Source of the DNA: Caprella mutica
Lineage: Eukaryota > Arthropoda > Malacostraca > Amphipoda > Caprellidae
Reading direction: 5' to 3'
Assembly (NCBI GenBank): GCA_947561585.1
Contig: CANNZV010001455.1
Coordinates: forward strand, 62,001-126,000
Length of the DNA: 64,000 nt
Under the pieces are notes generated by a model. The model saw nothing but the letters and a program-made list of their open reading frames with translations. It was not told where the DNA came from and did not search any database. Shown here in pieces: positions 1 to 12,500 of the stretch. How positions within the stretch are numbered: the stretch's first letter is position 1; each line of letters opens with the position of its first letter. A program made the translations under genes and the position numbers.

Positions 1-175
1 AGAATAACGTGTTCTCAATAGTATCAATATTTGTAACTAGTGTACTTGCCCGTTAAGAATAACGTGTTCTCAATAGTATCAATATTTGTAACTAGTGTAC
101 TTGCCCGTTAAGAATAACGTGTGTTCTCAATAGTTTCAATATTTGTTTAATTTAACTATCCACACTTCTGGTCCC
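1..175. repeat. 55-bp tandem duplication at window start
   Basis: agaataacgtgttctcaata starts two complete units at 1 and 56 and a third partial one at 111. Units include gtaactagtgtacttgcccg. The array may continue upstream. Confidence 0.9.
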
Positions 176-378
176 TCAGATTTAACTAAAGTTATTAATT
201 GAATAATGACGATAATATTACAGCATAGAGTGTTTAAATTCAGCACAAAGTGACGTTACTTTGTTCCAGTAAGTTGCATAGGTGAGTTACTATCTCTGTT
301 ATCTTTTGTACAGTAGCTCTGTAACAATTCACTCTATCTAAAGTGTGGTGAACTCTTCACCTGCTTCCACATCCTATA

Positions 379-920
379 CAGGATGACACAAAGGTTCTAA
401 GACAAATAAAATGTATCAGGTTAAACATTTAAATAGGTAAAACAACATTAGAGTGCTTAAGATACATCATAGAGAACACTGAGAAGACATGCAAAGAAGT
501 TTACTCAATAAACTCTTCTCCTATTCGAATGATGGCCTCCAATCTGTCTGAGTTGCTCCAACCGCTGCACGCAACTCATTCATTGGCAGTTTTGCCATTT
601 TCATTTTCGCTTAACAGTTCAGTTTTTATTGTACAGTTGCATGAGACTATCTGCACACATTCTTCTCCAATGCTCACCACACGCAGAGTTGCATCGTAAT
701 GAATCAGATGCCAACTTTCCTGCTGGTGAAAGTCTTTTGTCACAACTTTAAATTTCCACTGAAAGGGACATTAACTTCTTAAATAAGAGATGACACTTAT
801 TGTAACCTATACATTATATTGAACACTATTAACTGTGAAAAAGGAATGTGCTCACATTAGTTCGCATATAAGTATTCTATTTACAATTAAAAAGTTTTGC
901 CTCGTAACTTTGATGTCACC
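379..920. mobile_element. Mariner-type MITE copy, inverted relative to 54474
   Basis: Begins caggatgacac after TATA and is co-linear in reverse complement with 54474-54952 over at least 350 bases (for example gcatgagactatctgcacac). The right end is vague, perhaps at tcaccctctata near 922. Confidence 0.65.
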
Positions 921-1092
921 CTCTATACTTCACGGTACAGCATGTGCTGAAGCCTTTAAATCTAACGGTAGGTCAAGTGACCCATATAACCTCCTCTTCT
1001 AAGTCAGTTTGACCTGATAAAGACCATGCACGCGTTCTGTCTAATTAATGTATACGGGTGAAACAGATACGTGCTGGTATAAGTATATACTG

Positions 1093-1375
1093 CTATAGGT
1101 CTATATACAGGGTGTTACATATAGAGCTATAGGTCTATATACAGGGTGGTACATATAGAGCTATAGGTCTATATACAGGGTGTTACATATAGAGCTATGG
1201 GCCTATATACAGGGTGGTACATATAGAGCTATAGGTCTATATACAGGGTGTTACATATAGAGCTATAGGTCAATATACAGGGTGTTACATTTAGAGCTAT
1301 AGGTCTATATACAGGGTGTTACATATAGAGCTATAGATCTATCTATATACAGGGTGTTCCATATAGAGCATGTTA
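1093..1375. repeat. 37-bp tandem repeat (tatacagggtgttacat)
   Basis: About eight imperfect copies of agctataggtctatatacag followed by ggtgttacatatag. The cagggtg core resembles mariner-type element ends elsewhere in the window, so it may derive from one. Confidence 0.88.
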
Positions 1376-1679
1376 CATTATATTTCTATATATACAGGGT
1401 GTATATTATTTTTCTATATACAGGGTGTACATTATTTTTCTATACACAGGGTGACTCATTGTTTACTCGGTCGATATTTTTATGTAGGTTTCCCCATCGA
1501 TTAATTTCCACAGCATATGTTCTACCTACATACAGAGCACTGCACACTTGAATGAGTAGCTATATAGTGTGTCAATGGTGAAATGACACACTTAGTGCTA
1601 ATATATGCAATAGATTGTTTGTGAAGGTTTACTAATTGCAATGTTAATTAGCGTTGTTTTCCTGTTTCTAGACTTTAGG

Positions 1680-1870
1680 TTTTAAATAATGATGTACAGT
1701 CAAAGAAAATTGTGAATGTAATTATTTTTTTCACGCTTTACTAATTTCCAAAAGTAACTTTACTATTTATTATGTTTGTAGATATTTTAAATTGGTCTGG
1801 GTACACGATGACAAATTTGTAAGACTTGAAAATAATAGAAAATGCCTATTAACAACATATGAAAGTTAAT
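1680..1870 (+). repeat. Dispersed repeat copy flanking the 24-bp array
   Basis: Shares tgtagatattttaaattggt and gtacacgatgacaaatttgt with copies at 4855-5015 (inverted), 10025-10190 (inverted) and 35883-36035. No coding content. Confidence 0.8.
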
Positions 1871-2089
1871 ATGTGATTTAATAATTAAAGATAAAGAATG
1901 TAAAGTCAGCCTTTCAAGGAATTACTTATTATAAAGATTTTAAGATTATTTCAATTAAAAAGATTACTTTATTTATACATACATAGTGTGACTATTTCCC
2001 GTTTTGAATATACGTGCAGTTTCACATGCTTTATCAATCATAGTAATGACATACAATTAGCACTGTAGATGGGAATACAAGTCTAACCT

Positions 2090-4850
2090 ACTGTACCATC
2101 AGAGAAAGAGTCACTGTACCATCAGAGAAAAGAGTCACTTTACTATCAGAGAAAAGAGTCACTGTACTATCAGAGAAAAGAGTCACTGTACTATCAGAGA
2201 AAAGAGTCACTGTACCATCAGAGAAAAGAGTCACTGTACCATCAGAGAAAAGAGTCACTGTACCATCAGAGAAAAGAGTCACTGTACCATCAGAGAAAAG
2301 AGTCACTGTACCATCAGAGAAAAGAGTCACTGTACCATCAGAGAAAAGAGTCACTGTACCATCAGAGAAAAGAGTCACTATACCATCAGAGAAAAGAGTC
2401 ACTGTACCATCAGAGAAAAGAGTCACCGTACCATCAGAGAAAAGAGTCACTGTACCATCAGAGAAAAGAGTCACTGTACCATCAGAGGAAAGAGTCACTG
2501 TACCATCAGAGGAAAGAGTCACTGTACCATCAGAGAAAAGAGTCACTGTACCATCAGAGAAAAGAGTCACCGTACCATCAGAGAAAAGAGTCACTGTACC
2601 ATCAGAGAAAAGAGTCACTGTACCATCAGAGGAAAGAGTCACTGTACCATCAGAGAAAAGAGTCACTGTACCATCAGAGAAAAGAGTCACCGTACCATCA
2701 GAGAAAAGAGTCACTGTACCATCAGAGAAAAGAGTCACTGTACCATCAGAGGAAAGAGTCACTGTACCATCAGAGAAAAGAGTCACTGTACCATCAGAGA
2801 AAAGAGTCACTGTACCATCAGAGAAAAGAGTCACTGTACCATCAGAGAAAAGAGTCACCGTACCATCAGAGAAAAGAGTCACTGTACCATCAGAGGAAAG
2901 AGTCACTGTACCATCAGAGAAAAGAGTCACTGTACCATCAGAGAAAAGAGTCACTGTACTATCAGAGAAAAGAGTCACTGTACCATCAGAGAAAAGAGTC
3001 ACTGTACCATCAGAGAAAAGAGTCACTGTACCATCAGAGAAAAGAGTCACTGTACTGTCAGAGAAAAGAGTCACTGTACCATCAGAGAAAAGAGTCACTG
3101 TACCATCAGAGAAAAGAGTCACTGTACCATCAGAGAAAAGAGTCACTGTACCATCAGAGAAAAGAGTCACTGTACCATCAGAGAAAAGAGTCACTGTACC
3201 ATCAGAGAAAAGAGTCACTGTACCATCAGAGAAAAGAGTCACTGTACCATCAGAGAAAAGAGTCACTGTACCATCAGAGAAAAGAGTCACTGTACCATCA
3301 GAGAAAAGAGTCACTGTACCATCAGAGAAAAGAGTCACTGTACCATCAGAGAAAAGAGTCACTGTACCATCAGAGAAAAGAGTCACTGTACTATCAGAGA
3401 AAAGAGTCACTGTACCATCAGAGAAAAGAGTCACTGTACCATCAGAGAAAAGAGTCACTGTACCATCAGAGAAAAGAGTCACTGTACCATCAGAGAAAAG
3501 AGTCACTGTACCATCAGAGAAAAGAGTCACTGTACTATCAGAGAAAAGAGTCACTGTACTATCAGAGAAAAGAGTCACTGTACTATCAGAGAAAAGAGTC
3601 ACTGTACTGTCAGAGAAAAGAGTCACTGTACTGTCAGAGAAAAGAGTCACTGTACCATCAGAGAAAAGAGTCACTGTACCATCAGAGAAAAGAGTCACTG
3701 TTCCATCAGAGAAAAGAGTCACTGTTCCATCAGAGAAAAGAGTCACTGTTCCATCAGAGAAAAGAGTCACTGTACCATCAGAGAAAAGAGTCACTGTACC
3801 ATCAGAGAAAAGAGTCACTGTACCATCAGAGAAAAGAGTCACTGTACCATCAGAGAAAAGAGTCACTGTACCATCAGAGAAAAGAGTCACTGTACCATCA
3901 GAGAAAAGAGTCACTGTACTATCAGAGAAAAGAGTCACTGTACCATCAGAGAAAAGAGTCACTGTACCATCAGAGAAAAGAGTCACTGTACCATCAGAGA
4001 AAAGAGTCACTGTACCATCAGAGAAAAGAGTCACTGTACCATCAGAGAAAAGAGTCACTGTACCATCAGAGAAAAGAGTCACTGTACCATCAGAGAAAAG
4101 AGTCACTGTACTATCAGAGAAAAGAGTCACTGTACTATCAGAGAAAAGAGTCACTGTACTATCAGAGAAAAGAGTCACTGTACCATCAGAGAAAAGAGTC
4201 ACTGTACCATCAGAGAAAAGAGTCACTGTACCATCAGAGAAAAGAGTCACTGTACCATCAGAGAAAAGAGTCACTGTACCATCAGAGAAAAGAGTCACTG
4301 TACCATCAGAGAAAAGAGTCACTGTACCATCAGAGAAAAGAGTCACTGTACCATCAGAGAAAAGAGTCACTGTACCATCAGAGAAAAGAGTCACTGTACC
4401 ATCAGAGAAAAGAGTCACTGTACCATCAGAGAAAAGAGTCACTGTACCATCAGAGAAAAGAGTCACTGTACCATCAGAGAAAAGAGTCACTGTACCATCA
4501 GAGAAAAGAGTCACTGTACCATCAGAGAAAAGAGTCACTGTACCATCAGAGAAAAGAGTCACTGTACCATCAGAGAAAAGAGTCACTGTACCATCAGAGA
4601 AAAGAGTCACTGTACCATCAGAGAAAAGAGTCACTGTACTATCAGAGAAAAGAGTCACTGTACCATCAGAGAAAAGAGTCACTGTACCATCAGAGAAAAG
4701 AGTCACTGTACCATCACAGAAAAGAGTCGCTGTACCATCAGAGAAAAGAGTCACTGTACTATCAGAGAAAAGAGTCACTGTACCATCAGAGAAAAGAGTC
4801 ACTGTACCATCAGAGAAAAGAGTCACTGTACCATCAGAGAAAAGAGTCTG
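2090..4850. repeat. 24-bp minisatellite (agtcactgtaccatcagagaaaag)
   Basis: About 115 copies of a 24-bp unit with few variants (tact or tgtc for tacc, gaggaa for gagaaa). The 912-codon minus-strand frame across it is a by-product of the unit length. Inverted copies of a dispersed repeat lie on the two sides (1680-1870 and 4855-5015). Confidence 0.97.
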
Positions 4851-4854
4851 CTAA

Positions 4855-5015
4855 TCTCACTAATCACAGTTTTCTAATTTTCTATTATTTTCAAATCTTA
4901 CAAATTTGTCATCGTGTACTCAGACCAATTTTAAAATATCTACAAACATAATAAATAGTAAAGTGTCAAAATATCATCAAACATACCCTTTTCTTTGCCT
5001 GTACATCATCACTGT
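4855..5015 (-). repeat. Dispersed repeat copy, inverted, next to the 24-bp array
   Basis: Reverse-complement relative of 1680-1870: acaaatttgtcatcgtgtac and caattttaaaatatctacaa. The 24-bp array abuts its end, and the related copy at 10025 carries a single atcagagaaaagcgtcactc. Confidence 0.8.
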
Positions 5016-5099
5016 ACCTCTAATTTGAATACAGGAAGCAACCTTCAATCGTGTGAACTGTTTACTACATCAAGCACATGAAACAGTCAACTAGCATTG

Positions 5100-5650
5100 C
5101 AAGGAGAGGGTATATGGGTAATGTACGACTTATCGGACGGTTCCACGTTTCGGTCATTTAAAAACAGTTTAATGATAATTATTATGTTCGTCTTTCGAGC
5201 ATGATCGAAAATGTGTAACTGTTCGATAACTCGTAACTTACCCGCATTAAGTAGTTGTACATGCAGTAGGTCACTGTGATTGTTGTGTGGACTGAAGAAG
5301 AGCGCCGTTAACGCGTGCGAAAATTACAGTAAAGCTAAATACGTGAGAGTGTGCACAGTCACTTACAGTGAGTAGGATTATACAGTGTATTATACAGTCA
5401 CCTTCAGGGTAAGGGCCACTGTAGGTAACTGTACAGTTATACAGTCACCTGTATGAGTGAGAACTCTCGACAATATCATTTGGACGTATTTAAGTATACT
5501 CTTCTACTATAGATCACTGTACATCAACAGTTGTACAGTTACATACAGTGAGAGCTACTGTAGGTAACTGTACAGTAAGCTACAGGAGTGAGATGTACTG
5601 TAGGTTATATATACAGTTACATACAGTGAGAGCTACTGTAGGTAACTGTA
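5100..5650. repeat. Fold-back trace and imperfect tacagt repeats
   Basis: At 5120-5245 a family C fold-back (cttatcggacggttccac paired with taactgttcgataactcg), then imperfect repeats of ctactgtaggtaactgtaca to 5650. Short sequence around 5280-5335 is not recognised. Confidence 0.6.
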
Positions 5651-6136
5651 CAATATACATCATTGCTTACAAATAACTTCTAATATATAAATTGCGTGAT
5701 AGTTATTTGTAATGGAGAAACTTTAGAAAACAGGTAACCAGATGTCAAAACTACTTTTGATTTATTAAGTTATTACTTGACAGACTGATTTAAAACTTAT
5801 TTAGTAAATAATAATATATTTATTAATTTATTAAACAGAGAAATTTGAATATAGCCAATATTGTCCGAGTTTCTACTAGATTTCTATTCTCTGTGTTTTA
5901 ACATTATCGTCATTATTCAAATACTTTAAATACACATTAAATATGTCAAATGTGAACTATTCACTACCTTTGTCATTTAATTCATTTACTCAATGCTCTA
6001 ATATTTTCCTCTCTTACATCAATTCCCCGGTGCACTAACCGCAGTCTTATAAATCAAGGTTATCCGAAATAACGTTAACAGTTTTTTAGTTAGTATCTGA
6101 GTTCTGTTGAACGTCTGACATCAAACCTGTGTTTTA

Positions 6137-6392
6137 TTACCTTCACAAATTGCGGAAGTTCATATTGTAGGCGACATTTATTTATTTATCATCTTGTTAT
6201 TCGCATAACTGAAAAAGAATTGAACAAAATTTGGTGGGACGATTGGTCAATGTCCAGGAACCAATTTATTAGATTTTGGGAGCGATCAGGTCAAAGGTCA
6301 AGGTCATTTATAACCCATAGACTATTGGTTGGTCAATGTCATTAATTAGCTATGGCGAAGGTATGCACTCTACGAGTTCACATTATCTAGTT
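6137..6392. repeat. Dispersed 250-bp repeat, copy 1
   Basis: Matches 13722-13978 over its whole length, including gacgattggtcaatgtcc, ggtcaaaggtcaaggtcat and gcgaaggtatgc. Similar sequences are common in invertebrate genomes as I recall; the class is uncertain. Confidence 0.78.
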
Positions 6393-6489
6393 TATTAATA
6401 AATGGCAGTTACTTCCCATTTTCATCTCTGTAATTACTTTCATTCCGCCATACATTGTTTATTTACTGATTTAACCCTCTCCTTCCCAG

Positions 6490-6567
6490 TGTGCCACTCA
6501 GTACGCTTAGCAGCAGTAGCAGTGACCAAACACAGGCACCAGTGGGTCACACACCTAGAGGAATAAG
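6490..6567 (+). CDS. sick: NAV exon 1 of window (Ser-rich)
   Basis: A 78-nt exon between a pyrimidine-rich acceptor (cttcccag) and donor gtaaac. It reads VPLSTLSSSSSDQ then TPRGIR, entering in phase 2 and leaving two bases that join the first base of the next exon to make Arg. The phase agreement and SR-rich continuity support it. It is the first NAV exon I can see; earlier ones must lie upstream. Confidence 0.75.
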
Positions 6568-9500
6568 GTAAACTTTATAATTGATAGCCAATGTAATGAG
6601 ACAGCGCCAATGGTATCCATGATACATGCTGGTATCTTGGCTTTCGAGAAATTTGCATAGAACCACTAGTATCATATACAGGGTGTCCGACACTTCTATT
6701 GCCAAACTTTAACATAAGGTTTTATTCTATGAAGGTATGGTCTGAAATGCTTAGTTAAAAAGTTACAAGGTTAGGAAAGTAGTATCTGTACCATTTATTA
6801 TTATTAGTTAACGTCATTTTTAATGTTGCGATAAGAAACAAAACATTTTTAACAGTAATTATTAGGAGCACAAGAAACTTAATCTTAAATTAGGTTACAT
6901 GTTTACAGAATGTGTTCAATTTGCCGCCCATTTGTTGCGATGCAGGCGTTCAAACGTTTTTCCCGCAAGGATTCGTGAAACTCCTGCTGTCTTTGCTCGC
7001 GTCCGCCAATCATTGGACAAACGTTTGAACGGCTGCATCGCAACAAATGGGAGGCAGTTTGAACACATTTTGTAAACATGTAACCTGATTTAAGATTAAG
7101 TTTCTTGTGCTCCTAATAATTACTGTTAAAAATGTTTTGTTTCTTATCGCAACATTAAAAATGACGTTAACTAATAATAATAAATGGTGCAGATACTACT
7201 TTCCTAACCTTGTAACTTTTTAACTAAGCATTTTAGACCATACCTTCATAGAATAAAAAGTGCTTATTTCGACGAATGCAACCTTATGGTAAAGTTTGGC
7301 AACAAAAGTGTAGGACACCTTGTATACAACTTTAGATAGTAATGAAATAATAATCATTATATAATTTTCCTCATGTAATTGAAAATGTAGTTAGTCCGAT
7401 CACTCTGAATTTAGTAGATTAAATACCAAACTACTGGAATAGGATTCTCCTTAATTACATGATTGCTATTAAATATTATTATACTAATTTGATTCTCTTT
7501 CTTCCAGGAGCCGCTTTTCTCGAAGTTCTAAAGAAGGAAAAGATTCTCCAAGATCGGCCCGAAGGACCGAAGAAAGGGACTCCAGTAGGGGTTCACCCCG
7601 ATCATCCAACAGAAAGGATAAGGAGTCCAGAGAGAGAGATGGGACCAAGATGTCCCTCGATCTCAATGGTTCCGCGGTCCACACTTCAGGACCTCTGCAA
7701 GAACAGAACTCAAAGACCTCTAAATTGGCATCTGTGACCAAGCAAAGTATGGCGCAATCTGGCATCCCTAGTCACCATAGTCAGACTGGCAATACTCTAC
7801 CAGGTCCTAATACTGGTATACCAAAACCTATGGCAGCCGTCAAAGGAACCGCAAAGTCTAACCTAGTTACCAAAGACCATCCTAGTAAACTAGGTCTGAA
7901 ACAACCATCTTCTTTGAAGTCAAAGAATGGCCTCTCCAATGGAGAGAAATCCAATGGAGAGAAAGGAGGTGATGTAAAAATTCCCTCATCCTACCAAGCT
8001 AAGAAGTCCGAAGAAGGTCTTAAACCTACCGTGGCTCTAGTCAGTCCAATGCCACCACGGGAAAGCAACCCAGGTACTAAAACTAGTGTGGTGACATCTA
8101 GTGAGTCCGCTTCAACTCTTAGTGAAATATCCCAAACTAGTGGTAATTCGTCAGGATCTTCAGTGATCTACAGACCTACTAGTTCTGAAGATGATCTGGA
8201 TATCAAAATACCTAGAGAAAATGTGAGTAAAGAATATTAAGAGGAGAGATCTGTTGATCTTTATCTCTGTAGATGCGTACATTTACCCCAGTAAATCCTC
8301 TTCTTACTCTAAAATGATTGCTTATTTTCAGAATTTGACTAATGTATCTATGGAAGAATGTGAGGATGGTACTATGTTGTCCAGCATCAAACCCATGCAG
8401 CCCCTTATCAGACCTACACAATATATGAGAGGGATAGCCAGTCTGCATCAGCACTACAACAAAATTGGTAAGAAAACTCGTACTGAGTACCTAACACAAC
8501 AAACTAGATAAAGAAACCCGTACTGAGTACCTATTACAACCAAATGAAATAGTTAAGTAAACCCGTACTGAGTACCTAAGTTAACACAATAAAATAGTTA
8601 AGTAAACCCGTTCTCAACTGAGTACCTTACACAGTAAAATAGTTAAGTAAACCAGTACTGAGTACCTAACACAACAAAACAGTTCTAATTCTTTCTGTAC
8701 GTCAACTATTACTGAATTTATAACAGAACTAGCAAATTCTCTATACCTATGCCTTTTTTCAATGAAGTTTATCTCTTTTACAGGCTTACAAGACTCTACC
8801 AATACAGTGCCCCAGAAGGGTATGCGCCCACAACACCCCCGAAAAAGCCAAATAGGGGGGCAAGCCGTACAGGGTATATACCACCCAATTTTAAACCACC
8901 AGTCTGAAACCATAGAGATTACCGATATAGAACCTATCGAAATTAGTAATGGTGAGTAGGGATAGGAGATGGAGAGTAGGGATTGAGAATACAGTACAAC
9001 TCCTCTGTAATGAACTCCTGTATAGTGAACCATTCTCATTATTGGTAGAGAGAACTGAAAAACCCTGTACATATTTTGTGTAGTCTTCCATAAAATAGCC
9101 TTCAGTTTTCTATACATCTCTTGACTCCTCTATAATGAAGTAAGCTCTATAGTGACCTAGTTGTAGTTCATTATAGAGGAGTTCTACCAGTACAACTCCT
9201 CTATAATGAAGTAAGCTCTATAGTGACATAGTTGTAGTTCATTATAGAGGAGTTGAGTGATTTTGGCTATTTGTGATATTTTTTGTATTCTCCTTCTACC
9301 ATTTTCTGTTTTTATTCCCCAGGTTACATGTCCGATGGGGACATACTAAGGTCCATGCACCCCAATGGCGGAGTTGTCGCTGGTCAGGGCGGGTCCATGG
9401 CTCACCCCTCTGATCTGGACGGGTACCTCAGTGAGGGCGGGGCGTCCCTTTACGCCCACAGGATCAACCAGAGATTCAAGGAAGGGATCCGTCAGGCCCA

Positions 9501-12500
9501 GGACAGCATGAATCAAGTGCAGCACTACATGCATGACGACAGGTAAGCTTTTAGAACATATTAATGGTTACGAATTAATTATTTCCTAGTTTATTTATAG
9601 ATCGCTTTAATTATCATCTTATTCAATTATCAGAAATATAATAGATATGAATTTTAGAATGCATTATGTGTAAAGTATTATTTGTATTTTAAAGTACTTT
9701 GCAATTACTTTTGCTTATTGTTCGCTAGTCGCAATAGCTTTTTAATTTCGCTTTCAAATGCACGAGCTTGCATTTATGTTCGTTTTTATTTTCAGTGTAT
9801 AATCATTGGCTGAAGTTCATGTCGAATTAATATCCCCATCACGTTCATTTAATTCATTTTGTACCAGTCACCCCTCGAATGCACGTTTTCTTTCTTTTTC
9901 GGCTGATCATAGAAAACTAGGATATTGATTATGTAGATGACTCATGCCTCTGAAATGCCTGGATTGACGGCATTATAATCAAATTAGTTTTCTTTCATCC
10001 TGCGTTACTCTATTATGATGATGAAGATATAGAGTAAAATATCCTATCAGAGAAAAGCGTCACTCCTAATTTCACAAATCACAGTTTCCTAACATTTTCA
10101 AAAGTTATGAATTTGTCATCGTGTACCCAGAGCAATTTTAAAATATCCACAAATATTACAATTAGTAAAGTTACTTTTTGGAAATTAGTAAACCGAAAAA
10201 TATATATTTCCATATCTTCACCATTTTTTCCCGTGTAAGATTTTGGTAGAAATGTCCACATTTTATTTTGATTGAATCCTCGTGTATTCCCTATAGCGCA
10301 GCCACAGAACCATTATGTAGTACCACCCTGTATAGTAACCAGGAGAACGGGGAGAAACGAGTTAGTGAAGAAAATGGGGAAAGAGTACCCCCAATGGTGA
10401 AAACAGACGAATCAATTATGTCCAATACCATCCCACTCTCCAAATCGAAATCCTTCACCGTTCAAGTGAATCTGACCGACAAAAGAGAAGATAAAATTCA
10501 TAAATTGAGCAGCGTGATGTCTTCTTTACCGCCACTTTTGTCAGCTCCTGAAGCTTCCATATCCCGCTTACCTTCCCTCTCCAGTCTACCATCTCTATCA
10601 ACACTTTCTCTGTGCGCATCCGTGGCTTCTTCGTCGGACCTGAGAAACAGCTACACCAACGATTTCGACACAGACAAGGAAGAGAGGTACGGCAGCGCTA
10701 GAGTGAGTTACGTCAGCTCCAATGGGCCAGGGGATAAGGAACTGGATGATATGGAGGAGGCTGTGGGAGAGCTGGAGAGAACTATGAAGCTCATCCATGG
10801 CAAAGACTATACACAAGATACAAAGGACTCTGCTAAAACACCTGATTGTGAAGACCATGACTATGATTCTGTGTACAACTCCAACGAAAAACTCGACACT
10901 AACGTTGAAGACACGAAAACGGCAGACACTCCCAAACGCAACACCGTCAGTTTTGATATAAAAGAAGAGCCAAGTGAGAACAAGAACGTTAGGAGGTCAC
11001 TTCGTCTACCTAGAGCCGTAAGTTCTCCATCTTCATTGCCTCTGTCTAAGTCAGTTCAAAAGATGGCGGCGTCAGTGTCTCTAGACTGTAATCGTAAAGA
11101 AGATAAAAGTCAGAACAGTCCTTCAACCAAACAAGTAGTAAAACCTAAAGTCAGTCCTGACAAAACCAAGAAATCGGGACTGTTCAGTCTCCGTAACTCC
11201 TTCAAACGTCCTATAATTGGAAAGAATCCTTCTGATGCTAAGGAAGCCAAGAAGGATAAGCAGTTGAAGAAGGCTCCAGCAAGGAAGACAGCAGACTCCA
11301 AGCAGGCTGACTCTAGGAATTCAGACAACAAGCAGCCCAGCAATGTGATTGTCGTCAGTACGGGACAGTTGCGAATGGCTGGCGACAGCGCTATCGACCG
11401 GAGAAAAGAGTCTCGAAATGACTTCACAGCGCCCTCTAGCGAGTGAGTGCCAAATGAAGGGAGGATCATGAGGGTCAAACCTCTACTGACAGATTGTAAA
11501 CACTCTGAACATTCTAGAGGGCCATACACACGTAGGTTTTTTTAAGTCTTTCCACCAGACTTGTTGCTAAGCTCCTCCTACTTTTTCCACGAGAATATAA
11601 GAAAAAACGATATAATAATTATTTATTTAATTCGTATCCATGATACCTGCATGTATCATGGATACCAACTCAAATAAATTATTATTATATAGGTTTTTTC
11701 TTAAATTCTCGTGGGAAAAAGTAGGAGGAGCTTAGCAACAAGTCTGATGGTAAGACTTAAAAAAAACTTTCGTGTGTACGGCCCTTTTGGCACTGACTAA
11801 ATTATCAGCAGCCTTTAAAGTTATTGAGTCTCTCAGAGTTTTTGAATCTGTTTCTAGAGTTTTCTTCTAAGGGATAAGAGTGGACATTTATTTTCTCTTC
11901 GTTTAAGTATCCCAGCATCCTCATTGCATCCTCACACACATTGCATCCCTGTTTCCTGCATCCCTATGTATTATTTTATTATCGAAGAAACATTGGAGAA
12001 ATAGAGCTATTCATTGAGTGCGTGACGTCATAACAGCAACAAACTTGAAAATGAAATTAAAAAAAAATATATGTTAGAAGGGTCACATAAATTCAAATTC
12101 AAATCAGGAAATACATGGTAACATACGAAATAAAAAAAAATTGCATTAATCGAATCGAAAAAATATCTACAATATGAATACGGGTTTACAAAAATAACTG
12201 CGCTAACCGTTTTTCGAAATTCAAAGTATTTTTCAAGATATGACGAAAATTAGAAAATGAAAAAATAAAATTCTACGCTGGTTATCATTTTTTCTCACGA
12301 AAATAAATGACATATTTTGCACGATTGAAAATATAATAAAAAATTTAATATTGATATTGACGGGTGGGAATATGAATATATATTCGAAATAAATGATATT
12401 TAAAATATATTTAATCGAATAATAACGAATTTTGCATAATTATATGTATTAATTTAAATAAATGAATTTTATTCTATTTTTTTTTCATTTCAATCATTTA

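Noticed and set aside
2088..4826. 912-codon minus-strand open frame (TLFSDGTV repeats)
   Set aside because: It is the translation of a 24-bp tandem repeat, with no non-repeat coding sequence, splice logic or start context.
7484..7765. Minus-strand open frame opposite NAV exon 2
   Set aside because: Shadow of a real coding exon on the other strand.
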